Positions 26,249 to 38,257 of a stretch of 64,000 nucleotides of DNA are shown here, piece after piece. The position numbers were made by a program, and so were the translations under genes. This stretch comes from Anopheles merus (Eukaryota; Arthropoda; Insecta; Diptera; Culicidae). Under the pieces are notes generated by a model, which saw only the letters and a program-made list of their open reading frames with translations, was not told the origin of the DNA and did no database searches. The DNA is taken from positions 35,172,039 to 35,236,038 of the forward strand of contig NC_054085.1 of NCBI RefSeq assembly GCF_017562075.2, read 5' to 3'. Within the stretch, counting starts at the first letter, position 1. Each line of letters begins with the position of its first letter.

Positions 26249-26979
26249 AACTCCTGGAGTTGAAGGAATTGAAGTATAACATAGCAATGTTTTGAAGTTT
26301 GACTGTTTCTCGTTAAGGACCAACTAGAGCCTGGATCTCTTCAATCATCATTTGCCGAGGAATAGTCCATTTTGCAAACTCTTAAGAGAGAATTACTTTC
26401 AAGTTTTGGCTATTAGGCAAAACTTTGCGCAAACATCAAATACCAACTTATTCTCTTCCAATATCAATATACTTGCTAAACAAGAAAAAAAAAGAATAAA
26501 ACTCTAAGGAATCGAATCAATTTGCGGTTCGGAACGCTCTACTCTAATGTACTTCACTTCATGAGGAAACAGCCACTAATTTGTTACTTCTATTGAAGCC
26601 CAGTGAAGTTCAAACGTTTGCCTTCATGTTCCTGACCCGAAGCAACAACATCTCCATCTACTCGCCGTTCTTGAAGTTCTTGGACCGAATTCCGGGGTCC
26701 AACGCAACAAGGACCAATTTACCAAAAACTCAACGACCTTCCCGAGCGCGTAATGTCTTGCCAACTCCAAAGCATATTTCGACTGAGTACTCACACATCA
26801 GCAAAAAATAGCTTTCCCCATCATCGTGGTTTTTTGTTCGAACGAATTGCCGGTGCTCCAAAAAACGCTCTCGACCATTACACGACCATTTTCGAACCAA
26901 TGCGCGCGGCAGAGCACGGTCAACGGGTCCCGCCGGTTTATTTGCGCTCGTTTCAGTTAATGCTACCAGGTGCCCACAA

Positions 26980-26998
26980 ACACACACACACACACACA
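26980..26998 (+). repeat. (AC)n microsatellite
   Basis: Nineteen bases of perfect AC repeat. Confidence 0.98.
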
Positions 26999-28507
26999 TT
27001 CACCGGTGTTTCCAGCACGCCCAAATCAATTCCAAGCTCAGCGGTGTAACACGCCACTTAAGCAGCCGAGGCGAAGGCAAAGTCAAACCCCGAAACAGTC
27101 GGAAAGGAAAACCAGTTCACGCTTGAGCGAGTTCCTTCAGCGTGTCCACTTTCGCTCTCGTTACTTTTACCTCCAGCCTCCACCGCCAGAGTCTCGTCCG
27201 AGTACCCGGCAGGCACGATTATGGGGCTGCTGCGTGCACAACACTGTCTCCGTCCCCGCCGAAACTCCCCTGGGGGCGGTGTGCGGTGGAAACAATTTCA
27301 GAGCAATGCGTTGTGCTGAGAGACACAGTTTTTGGACTGTTCCACCTCGGAGCCACTTTCGTTTCACTTTCTTCGCACTCGGTTTGTGGTGCAGCAGCAG
27401 CGACAGCCGCAGTTCCGATGAACCGGTTTTTTCTTGAATGCCCCCTTTGCCTCCCCCGACGACGGTGTGGCCGTACGTGATTCGCTTGCAGAGGATCTGG
27501 AAACTCCGAGGAGAGAGGTCGAGTTCAATCATATTCTCATCTGTCAAAAACGGTGCGAGCGAGGCACACAGAGACATCCAGAAAAGGGCATCAGAGTGTA
27601 GAGCAAGGACGATTAATCCCTACCTCTCTCGCTTGTTAGTAGCTCAATTTTACAATTCAAAAAGCATGAAAAATGCTTCCCATGATTGCAATGACGGCAG
27701 TGCGCGCCCATTAGCTTCTTCCATGAAGAATTCTTCAGCATTTGCTGGGATGCTATACTGTTGCAATCGTAGCAGAAATTGGATAGCTTCGTTGAAACAG
27801 ATGTGAACGCTCTGATAAATCAAAAGCTGTTCCTCCTACTCACGAACCGGCGGGAACCGTCAGCTAGCTCCAACCACCAGAAACCTGTTACACAATTTCC
27901 ATCACCGCCACCAATAACCCCAGGATCGCTCACTTTATCCGCTAATCAAGATATCTGTCAATCGGGTTTGTGCCACGGCACGTCAACCTTTTCTACGCCC
28001 ACCGTACCACCGTACCCGGCCACCCACCCGCTAGCTGTCAGTGCTGCCAGATGCTACACACATTGCCACAATCTCAACTCCACGGAGTTTGAGAGCAAGT
28101 CTGCCATTTCATTTCCTACTTCTACTCCCATCTGTCTTCCGTTCCTAACCTTTTCAAACCGTAGCTCCCAAAATTTCCGCCCAAAATCAAAAAGGAAAGC
28201 AAAATAGACGAACCCTCGTGTCAGTGTCGCTTTTGTTCATCTATTTAGGGTGAAATAGTTGCGAGCGCAAAATAAATATAAGATGGCGTTTTCAACGTGT
28301 CACGCGCAGCAGTTGGGTCGATAGCACCACACAGCAGCTGCATACCGCTACCATCGCTACACTCAGTAGTCCCGTTGCTCCAGAAGCCGGTATGCAATAA
28401 AATGCAGCTCAAGAGAAAATAAATGCAATATCCGTTCGGTGAGAGACCGGCCATGTGGCATTCAACCGGTTCAGAGGCAAAGTATAGCGAGAAAGATAAG
28501 TAGAGCA

Positions 28508-28520
28508 CGCGCGCGCGCGC
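28508..28520 (+). repeat. (CG)n tract
   Basis: Thirteen bases of alternating C and G, a potential Z-DNA former. Confidence 0.95.
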
Positions 28521-29755
28521 AAACATCATGGCAGATGGCGGAATTGCAAAGGAAAAAAATGTCATCCAAACCGGACATTGTTGAAGCGAGACAAGTAAAA
28601 TGAGAAGGAAAAAAAGGACGAGCTTTTCGTTGTGTTTTATTTTCGTAATTGAGAGAAAAATGGGTTATAGAAACAAAAGTAAATACGTCACATGAAAGGC
28701 AAAATTCATAACATTTCATTAGAAGTACAACGGCAACTTCCAACTCTTATAAATCGTTTTCCAAACTCGAAATATTGCGGTTAGGTTGCAAATGAATTAC
28801 ATTCTTTTGCCAAAGCTGTTAACAGGCTCTGTGAAACGATTTCCTCCAACAAGTGTTACTTTCCCACTAAAAGATATCCTTTCGATATGCAGGAAAATTG
28901 TGGTTTTCCCGTTCGCACCCACTTGGTTTCTTCCTTGGTTTCCAGTTAGTCACAAGTCGCAATGTCGTTACTTATCATTGCGGGGAAAAATAAGTTTTCT
29001 TTCGAAGCTTTGTGTTCGCCCGAGTAAACCGCAAAGCAACAAACGAATTCTCTTGTAACCCGATCACGATCGCAGTTCAACCTCAGAACACACCACCGCC
29101 CGCCCATGAAACAACACGCCAGTCGAAGCTGTTTTCTTGACCGACATTTTATGCGCGCAAGACACATTATGAAAAATGCTCCCATAACCACCCGGTGCTT
29201 TTCCCAGGGTAGGTTTGCAGCGTGTTTTGCTCTTCCCTTCGCATCCTTTCGTAAAACTTTTTTCCTTCATCGCGATAAGTCACACAAGTTACAGCACGGG
29301 GGTAAAGGGAGCGAGGAGAAAGATGCCATTTAACCCACTCAAAACTAACTCGGCAAACCATTCTGTATTTCCGTATTTGTTTTTTTGTTTTTTTTTTGTG
29401 TGTGCTGTAGCCCGGTCTCCTTTTTCCTTCCCCCCGTGGGGTTGGGAGAGCACTGGGAAGTTATAATTGCGCTTAAAACTTTGTCACAATCACAGCAGGG
29501 ATGGGGGAAAAACAATAAAAACAAAACTGCCACAAAATATAACAAACCAGCTGGACGGATGGTGGCAGTATATATTCCGCAATATGCAGTGGCCTGGTTT
29601 TTGTCACGAACCAAAAGGGAAAGCGACAGCAGCAACAACAAAAATGCACAAATCAAACTTATAAATCCATGGTGGAAAATTAATTACAGAAAATGTAATA
29701 AAACCAGCACGGGGTAAAAGTTTCCTTCGCAGCGCTTTGCTCTGCAAAAAGAGAG

Positions 29756-29772
29756 TGCTGCTGCTGCTGCTG
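29756..29772 (+). repeat. (TGC)n trinucleotide repeat
   Basis: Between five and six TGC units. No surrounding coding frame is recognised. Confidence 0.9.
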
Positions 29773-32700
29773 AATAAACAACAACTGTTGTCGTGTGCGG
29801 GTGGGTAAAAGCTGCCACGTTACACAAGTTTTGATGGTGCAACAAGATGTGCCGACAAAAGTGCATGCGAAATCTGTGTCATATTTTCATTTCCAACGTG
29901 GTTGTGTCTGGCAGCCAATCTCGTGCAGTGGAAATCTCACGTTTGGAGTTATTCCGATCGCACACAGACAAGATTGCACTATCGCACGCATGCATGTCTG
30001 ACATGGTAGAGGCGTACCAACACCAACTACTTCTAGGTAACCTATTTTTCCACCTTTCATTGTCTTCTGTTAGCCTAAAAACTTTCCTTCCCCGGTGCCC
30101 TCCTAGGGGAAAAAGCTCATGCAGTGCCAAGTTACAGCACAAAGCACGTACCGAATTCGTGTCCTTACGCCAACAAAACGCCATACCGAAACGTCACCAT
30201 TGGACAGCATGCATATGTTTTTCGTATCGGAAGTTTTCGCTTCGCTCCCGTGCCCATATCCACCCTTCAATGCGAAAGAATGTTCCTTTAATTGACTGAA
30301 CTTTATGGGTTTCGTTGTATGGATGGGGATAGCGAAGCAAAGGAGCCACATAAACAGCGCAACCACTGAATGGCTCGTTTTGGACAAACTTTTCATTAGG
30401 GAGCTGTGGGCACGCGCTACCTTTTTCGGAATTGGGAAAAGAATGAAACAGCAAATTCAAATAAAATTGTAGCGAAAGAGCTCGACAGTATCGATTTGTA
30501 GCTTTTTTTTACTAGAATCTTCTTTTGTTTCTAGAAGCTAATGTGTTTATTTGTTTCATCCACTGTGCTAGTTAGCTTTTATACGAAATTAAACACACAC
30601 CTCCAACAGCTACTTCGTAGTACAGTCGGCAAGCGCACAGCTTAACAACAAAACGAACCTTCGTTCGAGCCTTGAATAATGTTAGCCTTTTGATAATGTA
30701 ATTAAATAGTGAAAGCTATTGTGAAAGCCGTCATAAAACAGTACACAAACGAAAATAGTTATGTACTTTAACACCATTTAATAAATGATAATCATATATC
30801 AGATAGCTTATAACAGTTTCCACCCACTTCCTTCATAAAAACCCCCAAACAAGGTACCACTCAAAAGTATATCCGTGGTGTGCTAAGTTTGCTTACAACT
30901 AGTTTTATAGTTTCCGACTCGTTTCAAACACCAACTCTAGCACAAGGATATCGAAATGAAAAGCTGCCCTCCTCAACCAAAAGGCCATGAAATAAAACAC
31001 AAACAAAGCTCACATTCATTAGCATAAATTTAATGCCATTTACTACTACCACTACAACACTACTCTGGAAAAGGAAGCGTTAAAGCAGGGGGGGGAGGAA
31101 CAGGCTAAAAGTTTATGGATTCAGAGAAACCATTTCACAAGTCCCACAGAATGGAAAAAATAAATCGGAATGAAACACATTTGATTTGATTTGACGTTTG
31201 GTTAAATAAAACCAACATCATCCGTAATGCGGCCGGGCGGGCGGGCACGTCGCTGCGTTGTAATGCGAACGTGATAACACGAATTAAATATTTGTCGAAG
31301 CCAGCGCGCGCAACCAGAACCTACCAAGAGCCGCCTGCTCCATGTCATAAATCAAGAATTAACGATAGGTTAGCCAATGAGCCGTGCACGTTACTGTGGG
31401 AGTTTTTTTGTGTTTCATGCTTTCCGGCCTGTTATGTTGCTTCCTATTCTTAAACAACCTTCACGCCTTTTCGACACGCTTCATTTACGATCTTTGATCC
31501 GCGCGCGATGGTGGGCAAAAGCTTCAAGCCGTGGAAAGCGCGAGCTTATCGGGCCTGCTGCTCGAGTTCTACGCGGAAAATGGGCTAGGTGGACGGGGTA
31601 CAATTTCCGCGGGCACGAAAAATACGGACACGCACACACTAGTAATGCACAGTAGTGCTTTGGAAAAATGTAACGCACGCAATGTTGGCACCAGTGGAGA
31701 AAAAAAATTCTTCCGTTTTCTGCTCTCTCGCAGTAACCTGTTAAGTAGCAAAGTGGTGTGAAAATGCCACTGAAAAATGGGAAAAATCTGGTGCACGCAC
31801 GCAACCGACGAAAAGGGGAGATACTTGTGGGAAATATTTACTTCCACTGGGTCGATTTTTTTTACGCAATTCCCCAGACACTGACGTTGTTCTACTGTCC
31901 CAGGGAAATTTTGAGCATTTGGCTGATGGTTTTGATTTATCATAAAATATGCACCCCCAAAAGGTAGCCCCGAACCTTTGGGAAAATGCTACACTTGACG
32001 TGAATTATTGATTCCACTAATTTGCCACACCAAGCAGAAAAACATCAGCAATCGTTCCATTTCTTTATCTTTTTGTTTGTGGAGCTTCCAACTTTCTTCT
32101 AATGAGAAACCCTGCTCCCTTTCCCACCGTACCACAACACAACCCGTTGCAGTCCCTCGCGCAAAATTCCAAACGAGATTTTTGCAACCAACAGCGGAAA
32201 AAAATCTAATTTTCCAGTCATGCTCATGTTGTTTTGCTGTTCCACCGAACCGCCCGCCGCCGTCGAGCGAAAAAGTTTTCCATCGCCGACAATCGTGTTA
32301 TCTTCTCCGGCCCGGCTACAGCGCTGTTATGCGCTACGTCCCATGTTTATGGAGAACGGACGCTGGGGAATGAAAGGGAAGGGACATAAACATGATGAAG
32401 GCTTTTCCGATTTTTCCGACTTCACTTCACCCGTGCGCGCTTTTGTGCGCTCATTTTCGTCGCCATTTTTTCCTTTTCCCAGCTGTGCCAACGCGAAACA
32501 TTTGCCCCGGTTTTAGTGGGCGGGCGCGGGCGGGCACACATGTTGGTGCTGTTTGTGTTTTGCATGTAAATTTATAGCCAAAAAAACTCCATAGCGAGGG
32601 TGTGTGTGTGTGGAGTTGTTACCAGCGTGTAAACGTGCTGGCAAGAATGCCGATCAAGCTAGCGCATGCTACACGCACTGACCAATTAAGCGTGAAGCAG

Positions 32701-34077
32701 CGTTTGGCAAAGCAGGAGAGGGAGGAAATATCAATCAGGAGAAAAAAGGCGGAATATTTGCGGCACTCATTGGCCACGGTCCAGTGCCAGCGCCGGAGCG
32801 GCAAACAGTGCTGCCGGGCCGAACGAGCACGTCCTTTTCCGTGTGGCCGATCGCACAGGATCACGATGGGCCAATATTTACACCGATGTCACGAACCGCG
32901 CGCTACCATTCCCATCAAACGCGTACGACGCGCGCTAACAAACGCAAAGTTCCCTTGCCATCAGCTCACACGCAAACTGTAGCATTTAACGCATGTTTGC
33001 AGTAGTTATTTTGTTCGCAACTCACCGGCGGTAGGTAGAATATTTAGTAAATTAATTCATTGCAAAACGGGTTCACTCTGCCAGCAAAAATCCACACCAT
33101 GCAGCAGAATTTTCAACGAAACAAATTAATCAGCACATTTTACGAACTGTTTGCTCTCGGGACAACATTACAGCGCAGCTTCGTTAACCGTTTTCCTCAT
33201 TTTTTTAATCTAAACAGATACCATCATACAATTATGCCCCATTCCGTTCGTCCCAACGTAACAGGTAAGAGTAGAGATACATCCCCCGGTACGATATAAA
33301 CGAGATATTAATTTGCCATTCCTCCTCTTCGCCGACCCGCTTCAGGAAATGTAAACGATGCGACGAATCCCATACCCCGCCTCAAACCCCGAACGAACGC
33401 AACTGTCAACTGTTCGCTAAAGATTAACTCAACGTACACCTACAGCTTCATCGTTTTCAACCCGAATGCCAACCTCCACCCAAGTACCCATATATGATGC
33501 CGCCGCCTTACGACCGTCAACAAGCGAAAGCAGCAAACGAGCTTTTTATACACCCACACACGCACGGTCTACCCAGCATACAAGTTCGATCGAGTGTGCG
33601 GGATAAATCCAGCTTGACGAGGGCATACACAACCTTTCCAGCCATTGTTTTTGCAGGCACAGGGTCACAAACAAGCCGGGTAAGCGAGCCGGGCCCTTAA
33701 TGAGAACGAGGGGCGAGTTTTAAGACGTTGTACGATAGCTTAATTGCGGTAATTTGCGAGCGAAACGATCCAATTTCTCCACTATGGGCATACGTATGTT
33801 TGCGCATTACATATTTGATCCGCCATTAGTGTAGACTTTGGATTACGACTGGCACACGCCTAATTAGTGAGGAAACAATATTAATCGTATCATGTTGCGT
33901 TAGCATTTCAAAGTTATTGTGCAAATTGACAATTTCAAAAGAGTTTCAAGGAACTTCGAATTTGAAACTTAAAACCAATAGTAAGATGATCTGTAGATGG
34001 AATAATCAATTCGCTGGAATAGTTTTTGTTATTAATCGCTTCAACATGTACCCCTTTTAACCTGCTACAAAGGGAGA

Positions 34078-34149
34078 TGCGAAATGGTGATGTGACAACA
34101 CTGCAAGTCCGCAACACAACAGGTCGTGCGTTCGAATCTCACATATCAT
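34078..34149 (+). mobile_element. Degenerate tRNA-like sequence, probable SINE head
   Basis: TGGTGATGTG (34085-34094) resembles a pol III A box (TRGCNNAGTGG) with two mismatches. GTTCGAATC (34130-34138) matches a B box, and the A-to-B spacing is the 45 bases of a tRNA. The T arm GTGCG/CTCAC pairs at four of five positions. The anticodon and acceptor stems do not pair, so it is not a working tRNA. The downstream text (AGGTCGTGCGTTCGAATCTC) is the usual form of insect tRNA-derived SINEs. The body, tail and target-site duplication were not resolved. Confidence 0.45.
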
Positions 34150-35676
34150 TAGTAGGATCTATTCTAAATGCTAATTTTCAAAGAGGCAATACATCAATTG
34201 CAACTAATGAGTATCTGTTTCATATGTTCATCATCAAAGATTCAAACTCTTGCCTTAAAAAGTTCCAAAGTTAATTTCTCAATATACCGACCTTTCTGAC
34301 TGACTTTCATGCACACCTGTCCAATACCAACATTAGCTTGTTTACCACTCTACTTCAACTCTCTGAAACAGGGCACGGCAATCGAATCCCACACACACAC
34401 AAGAGTAGTAGAAATCCACTAGAGAAGTTCTTATAAGAGCCACAGGAACCATTGGAATGCAAATTTTAATGCACCATCCCCGCGCTCTGCTGTGTCGCTC
34501 ATACCATATAATCATTCTACTCGACGTGGGCCCATATTGAACGAGCAAAGCTTTACGAGTAGGATCTTAATTTCGTTACCGTTTTAATCTATCATGCAAA
34601 GCACACAGCTAACCGAGAAATAACGAGAAAAAAAAAACAGAGCTCCCCCAAACGAAAACATTATTCCACTGCTAAAGACATTATCGTCGTACAATTTTTG
34701 AGTCTATTTCGGAGGGGGCAAACCACTCTTATCCTTCCGCAATTTCAAAAAGACGGTTTTGCAAAACGGTCGAGACCCGGTAGGATGTGGGAGCGGGCAA
34801 GATGTGGTGGTGGTGGACATCTTCATTATGCATGAAGCCTGGGCAAATGTGCTGTGTCGGCACGTCAGGGCATAACCCGAAACGGAAAGGAAACAACGCA
34901 AACGAAAAAAAGCGCACACACACATCTTTCTACACATCCGTCGCACGTGGCATGAAGGAAGTTTCAGTTTTTTTTCCACCTGCCGCACTCGTACGACTCA
35001 TCAAAAATTAAACTCACACGGATGTGTGAGGCTGTGTGTGTGTGAGGGTAATGGTGAGCCAAAACGAAGTGCCTCGTACGAAAGGTGAAAATGGGTTTCC
35101 CATAAAAAAGTAAGTACCCTCCAACCGTTACACACACACGCCAAAAACGAAACGAAATCGCAAACGAAATGCCTCAACCATCAACCGATGTGGAGAATTC
35201 AGTGCGGAGTGCCAGTGAAATGGGCGCGGGGAGGGAGGAGGTGAAATAAAACAAAATCATTTCTCGCACGTGGATGGTGGAAAAACGTTCCCTTCTCTCT
35301 CCCCCGTTCGCTGGCGTACAACACCCCTGAGCAATGCACCTGAGACGCAGGGCAGGATCATCGAACGGGCCCTGGAAGGAAATTCATAAACCCGGCCTCA
35401 TTAATACTGCACAGTACACATCCGATTATTCGCGGTCCGATGGCGTTGAGATGGGATTGCACAGTGGCGCACCGGGCACAAGAATGTGTAATAGTTTTCG
35501 GTTCGCATGGAGTGCGGGGAAGAAACAACGAGCGGGCTGCTTTTTGTCCACGTAAAACATCCCTATAACTGCCAACACGTGTATGTGGGTGTGTGTAGTG
35601 GAATTAGTTTCTACAGCGAATTAAAAAAACACAAGAAAGATTGCATCCGCCAAGAGGGAAAAGGAAGCGGAGGACC

Positions 35677-35880
35677 ATGAGTGGAAATGCGGATCCTTCC
35701 GCTGGACAAACGCCATTTCGTCGCGTCCATTTAGATTTAGAACCACTGCCAAGCGATGAAAAGCCCGGCGTATCCTATGCTGTTGTTCGCCTTAAAAGCC
35801 ATGTTTCCTTGCAAGCAAAGGACGCTGTGTGGATTTGCACAGTGGGAAAGCTCAATAGACGTAGATGGACATTTAATTAA
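35677..35880 (+). CDS. Candidate small ORF (67 aa) with downstream AATAAA
   Basis: An ATG at 35677 (context GGACCATGAG) opens 67 codons ending TAA at 35880. The peptide begins MSGNADPSAGQTPFRRV, has a central SYAVVRLKSHVSLQ and ends in a basic NRRRWTFN. It has no signal peptide or membrane segment and matches no family I know. An AATAAA hexamer lies 50 bases after the stop. Composition is protein-like, but the length is within chance expectation. It could be an intronic nested gene, a decayed exon or noise. Confidence 0.2.
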   Translation: MSGNADPSAGQTPFRRVHLDLEPLPSDEKPGVSYAVVRLKSHVSLQAKDAVWICTVGKLNRRRWTFN

Positions 35881-35929
35881 ATTCAAAAACAGTAGTTAAA
35901 ACAAATTCTTTTAAAGCAGGTTTTTCCAG

Positions 35930-35935
35930 AATAAA
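35930..35935 (+). terminator. AATAAA hexamer downstream of the 67-aa ORF
   Basis: This is a canonical polyadenylation hexamer in a T-rich context, placed correctly to serve the small ORF ending at 35880. The hexamer is frequent by chance in AT-rich DNA, so it is weak support. Confidence 0.2.
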
Positions 35936-36741
35936 ATTTCGTTCTTTTATAAATCTTACAATAACACATATTTTTTGCTTTATTTAGTTTGTCTAGTAAT
36001 TTCCAAGAATTTAGTGCACATGACACTCAGAAACTTGTACCTTTCCCACAGTGCACCTCCATCGTTTATAGACAACAAAAACACACCAGCAAATAAAGCA
36101 ACATCGTCTCTCCGCACCAGCACCAGTGGCAAAATGTCGATGCTAATGCTTTCTTCCTCCTGCTAGGGTGTCTGAAATCTTCCCATTTTTAACCAGCGAA
36201 CAACAGCATCACAGCAGCAGAAGAAAAAAAACGACTCTAGAAAATCCCACCCTCCACTAAGCCAGCGGGGAAGAAAGAATCCTTTTCAATGCAACCACCA
36301 GGACGACTATGCCCCGGTTTGGGAAAGCGAGTGTCGCTGGCGGATGTTTGCACTGTCTGGTCGTACCGTCCCATTCCAAAGCTATCACCATCCGTTTTGC
36401 CTTTTTCTCCTCCTCTTCTTCCACTTTGCAAACATAACCTCAAGCTCAACGACATAACACAACGGCCATACTTCCCCAATCACCACGTCGAGCCCCATGC
36501 TCGCTTTTGGAAGGCAAAAGCTACGCCCGTCCAGTCGCTTCTGGGCTTGCTGGGAAAACCGTTCCTGCGCCAAACACATCACTTTACAGCAAGCAGGATG
36601 GCTTCGCCTCCCTTCTCGCTTTGATGGCGCGCGCACACACACACAACAAATGCATTCTACTTCCGCCAATGCAGCGAACGATGTTAATCCCTCTCCTTCA
36701 CCAACCTTGCGCTTCCAGAGAGCATCGTTCACGGCTTTATA

Positions 36742-36759
36742 AGCAGCAGCAGCAGCAGC
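36742..36759 (+). repeat. (AGC)6 trinucleotide repeat
   Basis: Six AGC units. In the overlapping chance frames this gives Gln or Ala runs, which explains the low-complexity part of the long ORFs at 36.4-37.0 kb. Confidence 0.9.
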
Positions 36760-37544
36760 TCCTTCATGATGGTACACACCACCATCAGTACCGCAAGCGT
36801 AGAGAAGGTCAACGGCAACGCGCATTTGCCTACCGTCCTCTGCGATTGCGTTGCAGTACATACGACGACGTACTTCTTTCATCAAGCCCATGTGCCCCGC
36901 AAGAAGCGTAAGAAGCATATGGAATTTTCCTGCTCCTCGAACGCTACTCCTTCGTGGACGTTCCTTCAACACAAGTTTTCTACCGACCATCAAACTAGGA
37001 AAGCTTTCAGCCATCTTTTTTCTGTTCACCAGCAGGTAATACAGCTACGGAAAATGGAGGAATAATAGCGCAGCACACAGTACATTCCTAACCTCGCAGA
37101 CTATCTTATCATACGCACACCACCTTACTACAGGTGCGAGAAAGCTGCAAGGTAATGGAGAGCTCAATCATCATGCAAAGTAGATAATCATTTCGTTCCT
37201 TTCTGTGCTTTGCTTTTGCAAAATGTTGCTATTTCACGACTTTGGGAATATGGAAACCAAAAACAAAAACTCAGAAATATGAGAAGAGAGTATTATTGGT
37301 CTTATCCCTTATCAAAGCTATCTACACCTATCTACGCAGGAATGTCTCAAACTTCATATCAATCTGATCCCTTTTTTAATCTCAAAATATTGAAGATAAC
37401 AACCTGTTAATCTACAATATTATAACCAAATCAAATTCTCCTATGCCACCCCTCCAAATGGCCTAAATCCCTTTGGTCGGTTTGTGCAGCGTTTCATGTA
37501 ATCCTTTGCACATAATAATCGCCCCCACTTTTAGCAAACAAACC

Positions 37545-37561
37545 CACACACACACACACAA
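37545..37561 (+). repeat. (CA)n microsatellite
   Basis: Seventeen bases of CA repeat. Confidence 0.97.
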
Positions 37562-38241
37562 ATCATACCGCACACATATCGCACCCCGCTAAGAAGCCCG
37601 TTCCGAGTCACATTAACTCCCATTAAGCAACATTACCGATGACTATTGCTACACCATTATTATAAATTCTTCTTCTGTACGACCCGGACCCCACGAGCGA
37701 CGCCTGGTTTTCACCATTCTGAAGTTCTGGATTTACCTACGCCATCACATAAAGGCCCCTGCACGCGGGCGCTAATGTTTCAATTTATATTCTATCCCGC
37801 GCACCGTCGTACGTTCTCTCGTCGGCTAGAAACTAGTTCGCCCGCTTAACGGACACACAGAGCCTTAAATTTCGACGCCCGCGAGTGTGAGGGGGATGGA
37901 AGCGCGAGAGATTTCATTTCATATTCTGGACGGTTGTTTCTGATTAACCGAGCATTCTGCCATTCCCCAATATTCGGTTCGCATCCACCCTTGCACTATT
38001 CGCCCGTTCGGTTATAAGCTGTACATTCCCCTCGTCAATTTCACGCCACCGACAGAGGTGGACAGAGACCGATCTAGCGGTCGAGAACGTGAAAACAGGT
38101 TAGGAAAAAAAAGTCTAGAAGAAAAGGAATAACAACAATCAACGAGGAGGAAATTGAAAACGAGAAACAACAAATCAAATCATAACTAATTTATATCTCA
38201 TCTTTTGCTGCGCTATCCGTCACGTAGCGAACCACCGAGAT

Positions 38242-38257
38242 AGAGAGAGAGAGAGAG
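38242..38257 (+). repeat. (AG)8 tract
   Basis: Sixteen bases of AG repeat. Possible GAGA-factor site; no promoter recognised beside it. Confidence 0.95.

Larger units (their letters stand above)
21665..34077. other. Non-coding stretch, no gene seen
   Basis: Contains CA, CG and TGC repeats, a 16-bp palindrome, and AT-rich segments at 26.3-26.55 and 30.5-30.9 kb. A basic 111-codon frame from ATG 32648 (RLAKQEREEISIRRKKAEYL) has coiled-coil-like spacing but no recognised family. Long frames at 24.1 and 27.8 kb are low-complexity chance frames. Confidence 0.5.

Noticed and set aside
36385..37029. 214-codon minus ORF
   Set aside because: Low-complexity Ala run from an AGC repeat and Cys/Val run from a CA repeat. 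No domain, and competing frames on the plus strand are equally open.
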